Positions 47,801 through 58,200 of a DNA stretch of 64,000 nucleotides are shown one piece after another (positions within the stretch are counted from its first letter, which is position 1; every line of letters starts with the position of its first letter). Both the position numbers and the translations under genes were made by a program. This DNA is from Onchidella celtica (lineage: Eukaryota > Mollusca > Gastropoda > Systellommatophora > Onchidiidae). The notes under the pieces were generated by a model that had not been told where the DNA came from, made no database searches, and saw only the letters and a list, made by a program, of their open reading frames with translations. Location of the stretch: the NCBI GenBank assembly GCA_963931925.1, contig OZ007579.1, forward strand, positions 46,045,882 to 46,109,881, read 5' to 3'.

Positions 47801-50800
47801 GCCCACATGCGCCAAGTCCACCCAGTTCGTGAAATATTCTGCTAGTCTCGCGACGAAGGCAGCAAAGTCCTCCCTGGTATCCGCACGTGCTCGCCTAAAC
47901 TGCTCCCGGAAATATTCCTCCGTACGCGCAAATCGGCGAAGCAGCAAAGACTTCAGCTTATCGTAATCATGTACGTCTTCGCGCTGTAGCTCTTTAAAGT
48001 AGGTTAACGCTCGCCCCTGCAACAAGGAAGCCAGGTACGTGGACCATAATTGTTTATTCTCCCCCCATTGCAGTTGTGCGTTCAGTTCGAACCTGTAAAG
48101 GAAGGCGTCTATGTCGTCCTTCCGGTCGTCGAACGTAGGCAGCTTAATTCTAACACCACGTTTGTTTTGCCCCTGCCGCTCAACTGTTTCCGTTGGCGTA
48201 TTCTTCTTGATTTCCAACTCGGCGATTCTTATTCGCGCCTCTCTCTCCTGTTCCTTATCCCTAGCCTCTCTATCTTTAGCACGCTCATCGCGCAATTCCG
48301 CCTGCTGCTCTTTAATCCAGCTGCGCAGCTCCTCTCCCTCAAGGCCAAGTTCCGTACCCAATTTCATGAGCTCACGGAGATCCGCCATTTCACAGATTTA
48401 TGGTTATGGTATATTATTATGAAAAAGACCAACCTGTCGGTATGATCACTAACGACACGACCAGAGACCTGAGATCACACCAGATATAACAACACCCAAT
48501 TGTCTCAAATACAATTCAGAAATTTACCTACTGAACATTTTATAACCTATTTCCTAACTAATTCTATATTCATTAAATGTATAGCACTATTAATAATAAA
48601 AAGAGAAAAGAAAAGACAAAAATGAAGAACTTCAGAAGAAGGACCACAAGGACATCGAGGAACAACGAACCAGACTAGGACAAAGACCTAAAAAAGAAAA
48701 TATAATGGAAAGAAAAATGCAACCTAACTACGCCGATTACACTACAAGGTACGAACAAGAACGGAGTCTGAAAAAAAAGAACGTATCTACAGATAGGTCA
48801 GAGAGGGACAAGAGAAACGTCTTCCTAAAACAACGAGGAAGATGGAACGCCACAATCTAAACAAAAATACAGGTCCCTATAGAACTGTTCACTGTGATGA
48901 ACGAAGTTCCAAAGTTTACCACACCTTTTTAAAAGGATAAACTAAGTTCACCACAGCAAACCCGCGCCACCGCCCGTACAATCAATTACAACGAAAACAG
49001 CAAAAACAGTGAAAAAGACAGATTAAAGGAACAGCCCCCAATCCAGGGCACAAAATTTCAGTTTTCACTTAACTTTCAGCTTTATGAGTTTAAGTCCTCC
49101 CCTTAATCGGAGCTCTGGCCGCTTGACTTCTCAGGCTGGCACACACACTCTGCAGAAATTTAAGTACACATTAATACATATTCATCAAAATACATGCATC
49201 AATACATATTCATAAAAACACATAAACCATATCATGAAATCTCCATTCATCCAACAAACAGAAGACAACAGCACAAATTCCTACCACAACAGAAATACAA
49301 CTAAACGGACGAATACCCAGTGTCAAAATGACCACAGGTAAACAGGACGAGCCCCCAGTGTCACAAATCCCAGACTGGGAGATGCGATGGTTATAACAGG
49401 ACAACAATCACGAACGAACAAGTATAACACTTAACAGAACAACCCATCAGACTCACACATTTATTATACATAAAGATACAGATAAAAGTGCAATTACATA
49501 TATATACTATACTATTGAATTTACTACCGTCCAACGGCCTTATTCCCACATGCACTCTTCCTCGGGTCCACAACCCGGTAGTTACTTTCTAAAGACACTT
49601 CGGTCTCGGCTTCTCCTCTCCATGTCTTAATAGCACATTAATATTTCAATAGCACATCAACATGGCAATAGCACATTAGCATTTCAATAGCACATTCACG
49701 ATCACATATACGTCCCTGTCGGTGGCCAAACTGCCACGACCCATGTGCCTCTACTGTCCTGCACCGACAGCTTCCTTCCTGGCTTATGTGTGGCCTCCGG
49801 CCCTATGCTGGCCTATCCCCTGTGCTCACCGTAGGCGGCGCTCTTCGGCCCGACCCCGGCACCTACAAGAATAACATTACATTGGTATAATACCATACCA
49901 TTTCTATTCACTTCACCCCTCCTTACAACTCATGAAGCGTACACACAATAGTTCACATTTCACTCACCAAACATCCTACGGTAACACACCTCCACCGTAG
50001 TACACAATACTCACTCTCGCTACAAATCCATGAACTCAACTTACATCTATCGCTCATGGCGCACATTGCTATATACAGTATCAAGGACTTCCACATTCCT
50101 CACATATACTTATTTACATCATGTTAATGGACGAATATAATACATCAATCATAATTATCAATCATCGTTCCACCTACCAGTCATCACTGGAAAAAACACT
50201 ACTCCCAAGTCTTCCGACTGCTCTCCTTATGTTCGCCTTCTGGGGCTTTCTCCTGCGTCCGCTCTCTAGGCCGTCTTAGTGTGCAGTGATAGTAATACAG
50301 CGCTCTCGCCTCATTCAGACCCCCACCACTCACAACATGCACGCTTTTCATTCCCCGTGGCCCGTGGGTTAACCCTCTTCTCGTAACTACTGATCCTCGC
50401 TCACTCGCTCGTGACAAGGGGGACACGTTGGTCGAGAGGCAAGGTGCTCGCCCCTCATGCCGAAGGTACCGGGTTCAATCCCCGAACGGTGCAGGAGTGT
50501 TGGAAATTTTTTTTTGGGGGGGGGGGTGCATTCCTGTCCCTGAACTGATGGTAGGTAGGATAGAGCAAGTAGTCTTCTCGGATCAGGAGCAATACTTCGG
50601 AGGGCCCGTGTGCACGTTGCGCACGTTAAAGATACCTTGGCAGTTGGAAATGGAGAAGAGCAGTCCGAACAGAGCCGCTGACGGGACAAAATTCTAAAAA
50701 GAAACAGCAAATTCCTACCACAAAAACACACACAGAAACAAAAACAACAAAAAAAATAAAAACAAGAAAAAGTGAGGTGTAAATGCCAAGAGCAGCGAAA

Positions 50801-53800
50801 CCTCCTCAAATAAAGACCGAAAACGCAAACACCTCAAGCATAATATACAATTAGAGCAGACCGCACACTCTAGATCGTCACTCGTCTGCGCTAGCGGCAT
50901 TTTTTTTGTGTGTGTGTTTTGGGGGGGGGGGGTCGCACTTCGAGATATTAAGAAAAAACTGATTTTTAACTGATTGCCCTCATGCTCAGGAATGTAATGA
51001 ATCGCCAGTTGCCTGTTTGCATAAATCTGAAAATGCCATTATCGTAGAGTAGTGACGAAATCTACATGAGTGATGACGTATAAATACAGAGACCATGGCA
51101 TCAGGGGACGCCACTGAGCAGTGCCGGACTTACCAGTAAACGAGACAGGCTGAAGCCTTGAGCCTCAAAATCGGAGAGGTGGGGGAGGGGGGGGGGGGGC
51201 TCGCCACCTCTGGCCAATCTGCATACCTTTTCTCACATACGACGGTATGATGTTACAACTTACTGTAGTTTCTGAGCAAATCTTCTGTAATATTCCTAGT
51301 TTTTGTCCTTTCGAGAAGGAATTGCGAAGTACTGAATTTTAAACACCTATCATCATCATTGGCGTTACTCAAATTATTTAAAACACGTCCATCTTCCTCT
51401 CGGCGTGAAGGAAAGGGACTGGGGGGGGGGGGGGCTCACAGCTAGAATAGCCTGCACCCCCTCTTCATTCAACTCCCGCCCTGCGGATGGCAAAAATGAT
51501 TTCCTGTAACCAAAGATACTAGAAATGATAAGATCAGACATCTTGGCGTTTTCGCGTGCATGGGTTTGGCAGCGCCACCTTGTGGCGTCACCATGAGAGA
51601 TGTAAACAACGGCATTTTTTACAAAGCCGAATGGAGAAAATGCCGAGTTTTGTTCAGTGTTCAGCTCTCACCCTTGACCTTGCTGGAAGTCTCTTGCTTT
51701 GTTATTATGAAATAGTTCATTGTAGGAAACCTCTAGCTATTTTCTTTTTTTCGTTTTTAAATGTGATAGCAATGTCACAGTCGTTTTTATTAATTTACCA
51801 CCACATACAAGATCTAGTATATTTTTAGAATAACACAGGATCGAAGCTGGATTTTCAGTTCATGACGTAACTCGAGTGCCTTGTCTCCCAGCAGCAAATG
51901 CAAGAAAGAAAGTAAACAGTAGCGGGAACTATGAAGGGTTTCGAAACTTTTAAGGATTTTCCTTTAACAATAACAGGCTAACCTAGGACTTCCTTCTCTC
52001 GTTCTTCCTCCTCTTCTTTTTCTTGTTCAAATTCACGAAAAATACACCATCTTCGGGAATCACATCAACGGTTGCTTCAGAGACGCATAGCGGTACAAAC
52101 AGTTAGCAGTCGAGTCCCAAGCGTTGTCGGTAGGCTAAAAATAACTTGTGAGAGAGGCCGGGGAAGCCACACGCAATTATTAGATCTGTGCCCATGCAAT
52201 CTCGTGAAAAACCTGTTTCTGTCTGTTTTTCCTTTTTTCACCCACCCCTTTAAGCTTTGCTTTAAAGAAAAATTCATTACTGATATCATACTACATATTT
52301 TCAAAATATTTTGACGGTGAAACTGCCTGTGGAAGCGAAGCCAATCAGTGTTGTGTCTTATTTTCTATGCAAATCCATTGTCCGAAAAGCTGGTTCTGGG
52401 CGCCGAGAGTGGGCGGTGCCCGGGACAGGATGTAAACGGTATTTTAAGAGGTCAGAAGAAGGGAATGTCCGATCTTATCAGTCTAGTATCTTTGCTATCA
52501 CTTCCCCATTTTTTTTTCACGTCTCAGTTGCCGTTTCCGTTCCCCGTACACACGAAAACACGGCTTTAGGTAGACAGAAACACACAATGCCGATATGTGA
52601 CCGAGTGTCTCAAACTGGTAATGAAATGCAAGAGATCAAGGACATAAAAAGACAAAATGACTCTTTCAACGGTCATTATGAAGCGCTCATGCTTTGAAGC
52701 CACTGGGACAAGGTCATCAGTAAAACATGCAACGTGACAGATACTCTGTTTTTACAGTTTTGACCATCCGTACTCACATGCGTGTGTAAAGAAATTTACA
52801 TCCATCTCAAGTGACAGTTGCTATCCCCTGTTTCATCAAATGGGTAGATCACCCAGGAGCAACAGAATAACACCCATAAGATTTAGGGCTGCGAATAAGG
52901 TCGGGGTTAGGGATTATTACGTATACATGCGCTCCTAGCGCAAAACGCTTGGATACGTACGTACAAGTAACAACAGCCCATGTAAGGATATCATAACGCG
53001 CTTGATGTACTAACTGTCCATTGAGAAGACAGGTTAAGGACAAAGTCAGTCCAAAGTGAGGATTTAGGTGAATGCCGTTCCTCGGTACCCTTTCCTTATG
53101 AGGAAAAGACTGTTTTAATGAATGAAATGCATAATTGAGTTAAATATGAATCCATACAAAGAAACCCAATGAACGAATTTCACCAGGTGGTTAACATGAT
53201 TATTATCCCAGGGAAGTTTTGGAATTCAATGAACATTTCCAGTACAGACCCTTTTCACTTCCGCGTTACAGTTGTTTGCGGGGAGCCGCACTGCTTCGAA
53301 AAGCATCGTGTAGAGCAAAAACCTCCACTTGACTTAGTGATGGCATCTGAATATGTGCGCAGTCTAAGCAAAGATGCATTTTTATGCCAGAACTAGCACG
53401 TAACGGGTTTGTACAGTTGGGTGCCCAACAAGAGGATGGCATCGTTCGACCGTTGTCCACCGCTTCCGCCCTACAAGTGGGGCACGCCGCCATTTTGTTT
53501 GCAAATCACGTGATATGGTGGACGGTAAAATGAAAAGGGTCCATAAGGAGCGGCAGGGCAGGCATGGTTATATCCGGCTTTCTTCACAACATTTTCTGCT
53601 CAAATGATAATTATCCAGCATCACTAAAAATACATACATACACACACACGTACATGTAACCACTCACTTGAGCAATGATTTTCTCTGTCCTTTCCACTCA
53701 CTGACTCTTCACTCACTTCCTCACTCATTTCCTCACCCACTCACTGACTCACACATACGTACATACATACATAGACACACACACATACATACATACATAC

Positions 53801-55175
53801 ATACATACATAGAAACACACATATAACATACATACATACATAGACACACACATATACATACATACATACATACATAGACACACACATATACATACATACA
53901 TACATACATAGACACACACATATACATACATACATACATAGACACACACATATACATACATACATACATACATACATACATACATACATACATACATACA
54001 TACATACATACATACATACATACATAGATACATACATACATACATACATACATACATACATACATAGAGACACACATATACATACACACATACATACATA
54101 CATACATATAGGGTCTTTATTTCCACTGAAATACATTACAATTGCATGTACTGATACAATATAAATAAACATTGCATCTGTGTGGAAATTGTGGCTGCGA
54201 TAGGCTAGTGAAACCCAACAACTTCAAACCTGATGCTGACTTATTGTGCACTGTCCCCAGTGAACCCACAATAAAGACAATGATTTTACTTGTGTATCCC
54301 ATATCATTGAAATGATTATGTAGTGGTAAATACTTCAGAAATTTTTCATTAAAACAAATATCAATAAACCTATCAAAGGGAACAGAGACTTCCACTATAA
54401 ACACAATTTTCTCTTTCTCATCAATAATCAATATATCAGGTTTGTTGGGGATGTAGTTTTCAACATTGACACATTTGTTGGTACTGATAATGCACTGATC
54501 ACTTGCAAGTTTTTTATTGATATTTTCAAATAAAAAATCTACAATTTTGTCGTGTCTCACCGTGTAGAATCCTTTAAATCTCTGGCAACCATTAAGTATA
54601 TGTGAGTTGGTGTCATAAGGCTGAATACACATGGGACATGATCTTTGAAAGGACAGTGGGTAATATTTGTTCATGTTTGCGTTTGTTTCTAACAATTGTA
54701 ATCTCCCTTTCATAACAAATTTAATGATAGCATCGTTGATATTTGCATTTTTAAAAACAGTACTGGATGATGAGTGAATGTTTGCATGTACTTTGCTAAC
54801 AATTTGTCCTTGTTGCTCTAGGTTATGCCAGTAATTGATATCATCTTGTATTCTTTGACTTTTTAGAAATTTAGACACTTTATTTATATCACTGGTATGA
54901 ATTATAGAACCATTGCCGTCATTTATCGATAAGGTGTAACAATCATTTTCTATATCATATCCTAAACAAGTTTTCAATTTACAACATAATCTATTCATTT
55001 CCACAAATTCAGAAGCCCCCAGTTAACTTTACAAAGTTTATTCAAAGTATTGCTGTTTGTCAATTCGTATCCACCAAAATTAGGTCTACATACATAGACA
55101 CACACATACATACATACATACATACATACATACATACATACATAGACACACACACATATACATACATACATACAT

Positions 55176-55206
<31 letters not shown>

Positions 55207-58200
55207 TACATATATACATACATACATACATAGACACACACACACACATACATACATACATACATACATAGACACACATACGTACATACATACATACATA
55301 CATACATACATACATAGACACACACACACACACACACATACATACATACATACATACATACATACATACATACATACATAGACACACACACACACACACA
55401 CATACATACATACATACGTAGACACACACACACACATACATACATACATACATAGACACACACACACACACATACATACATACATACATACATAGACACA
55501 CATACATACATACATACATACATACATAGACACACACACACACATACATACATACATACATACATACATACATACATAGACACACACACATACATACATA
55601 CATACATACATAGACACACACACACACATACATACATACATACATACATACACACACACATACATGCATACATACATACATATCAAATTTGTTTATTTCC
55701 ATTAAATATACATACATACATACATACATACATACATAAATACATACATACATACATACATACATACATACATACATACATACATACATACATACATACA
55801 TACATACATACATACATACATACATAGACACACACATATACATACATACATACATACACCCACACACATACATACATAACCACTCACTTGGACAATCATC
55901 TTTATTCTTTCAGTCATGGGAGCTTGTCCATTCTCTCCATCCACGTCATAATCGATTGTAGTTCTCAAGAATCCATTTGCTGGATTGATGTCAAAGCGCC
56001 CATTGTTGTTGCCAAAGCTACTATGAAAACTCCAAGTCACGGTATCCATGTTGTCCGGGTCGGTCAAGGTGTAGCCGCCGTCAAACTCATGCTGCCCAGG
56101 CAATGTGAAGACATTACCGGTCATTATAGTATCAGAATGACAATAGTGGTCATGGGTTATTTCATTTCGGGCGTGAACAATGATGGCATAGTCTATTTTC
56201 AATGTGGGTATCAGAATAAAAATAGTTGCCATGGGTTATTTTCATTGTGGGCATCAGAATAACAATATTTTTATGACATGGGTTATTTTGACTGTGGGCG
56301 TCAGAATAACAATGGTTCACATGGGTTATATTTATTCTGGGCGTCAGAATAACAGTGGTTGCTGTGGGTTATTTTCACTGTGGTCGTGAGTATAACTATT
56401 GCTGACATGGGTTATTCACACTGTGATGTCAAAATAACTATGGTTGATACATGGGTTATTTTCATTGCAACGATGATAATGGCGATAGTAACGATGGTGT
56501 GGTAGATGCAGTTATCATAGAGTGGTTGTGGTTCCCGCTCAAATTTTTTAACGGTAATTTTGCCGGTAATGGGGGCAATAATCGTGATTATAACGATAGT
56601 GATAATGCTGATGATGTTGATGACGTAAGTGATTATGGTTGCGGATGTGATGGCGGTGAATGCGGCCATAATGATGATGATGATGATGTTGATGATGTCG
56701 ACACCCTTAACATTCAAGACTACAAGAAGAATGACTAAAAGCCCCGTTCCATGGTTCTCATTTTTGTTCGTTTTACGTACGTATAAGGCTGTGTTTTCAT
56801 GTGTCCGAAAACGGAAACAGAAACGACAAAGGAAGCAGCAAAAACCCATCAAGTAGTAAAAAGCAAGAGTGTTTTCCATATATACGGAAACGGCGTTTCC
56901 CTACACATGAAAACATTCTATTTCACTACTTAAAGGGTCTGACATTTCCTTTGCCGTTTCCGTTTGTGTTTGAGCACTCATGAAAACACAGCTTTACGGG
57001 GCCGAAACCTCAAATACAGAAGACGTGCGTCATTTTTAAAAAAAGCATCCTACTAGTACCTTGTGGGCTTTTCAATAGGGCAAGAAATACACACGTAATC
57101 TGTATGCAATAAACACGCATCATGGAAAGGAGAAGACGGACGACCTTTACCTGACGGACTTACCCCGTCTTAAGCCCAGAGACCCGCTTTCCTTAACTTC
57201 CGTGCTACTCACGAACGGAGGTGGTTAATTTTTATTTCCCGTCTACTATAATTCTCACTTAACCAGCCAAGTACTACTCTGAAACATCCCATCTCTATCG
57301 CTGGAATCTTCAGGAGAGTACTTGGCATCTCGTACCCAGAACTCATCACAAATGGAGAAGCGCCCAAAATCACCAGCCAACATGTGAGTCACTTTGAAGA
57401 TCTTCTGAGCACAGTAAAGAGAAGAAAGCTGAAATTGTATGGACATGTGAAAAGAGCCAGTAGAATGTCAAAGACCATCCTGCAGAGTACAGTTCAGGGA
57501 ACGAGAAGACAGGGCAGACAAAGAAAGAAATGGACTGTCAATATTACTGAATGGACAGGGGAAAACTTTGTCAGAACCCAGGCCCTTGTCCATGACCGCA
57601 GAGGTGGAGGCAGTCGGTGCAACGTTCACTAGTGCAGTGCCCCCACGACTCCGGAAGGAATCCAGGGATCCAGAATATAACTTCCGAGAGTTAGTCCAGA
57701 ACACTAATAGAAAAAATATAAAGATTAATCTCGTCTGTCCGTGAGTCGTACGAAAGTTAACGAAAGCGTAATTCTGGTGTGAACACGGCATTAATAGGGG
57801 CGTATTGCGTCCGTTCTAAGAACGCATCATAAAACGGGCCCCCATCTCGGCTGATGACTTGAGTACTTACCATGCCCTCACACACTTCAATGGTGCCGTC
57901 TACAGGGTTAATCTCTGGTGGTTCGTTCACATCTGTCACCTTAGAGAAACAAGCGAAATCACAGACAGGTCAAGAGATTGTCAAGTTGTAGGTTTGTTTG
58001 ACATAAAGATGTGCACGTAGTGGCTTTAGATCTTTATTTGAGGAAGTTTCGCTGTTCTTGGAATTTGCACCTCAACTTTCCTTGGTTTTATTTTTTTCTT
58101 GCTCTTGTTTCTGTGTGTTTTTGTGGTTGGAGTTTTTTTTTTAGAACTTTGTCCTGGCAGCGGCCTCATTCGACCTGTTCTTCTCGACTTTAACTGCCAA

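Larger units (their letters stand above)
43228..50416 (-). mobile_element. Gmr1-like Ty3/gypsy LTR retrotransposon, internally deleted
   Basis: Whole element on the minus strand, inside cadherin intron D-E and in the same sense as the gene. Two LTRs start TGTCAC and end GTGACA. A 5-bp target duplication AGGGG lies at 43223-43227 and 50417-50421. The primer site matches tRNA-Pro and there is a purine tract before the 3' LTR. Coding order in element sense is Gag, protease, integrase zinc-finger, integrase C-terminus, RT palm, RNase H, stop, LTR. Integrase upstream of RT is known in the Gmr1 group of Ty3/gypsy elements and not in ordinary gypsy elements. The integrase core and the N-terminal half of RT are missing, so it cannot move by itself. 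LTRs differ by about eight substitutions and a 4-bp indel by eye, so insertion was recent. Confidence 0.92.

Noticed and set aside
46620-48445. Plus-strand frames opposite the retrotransposon Gag
   Set aside because: Shadows of the minus-strand Gag-protease frame, which has clear domains.
53733-55883. Met-Tyr-Val-Cys repeat proteins of up to 292 codons
   Set aside because: (ACAT)n satellite translation; no gene signals.
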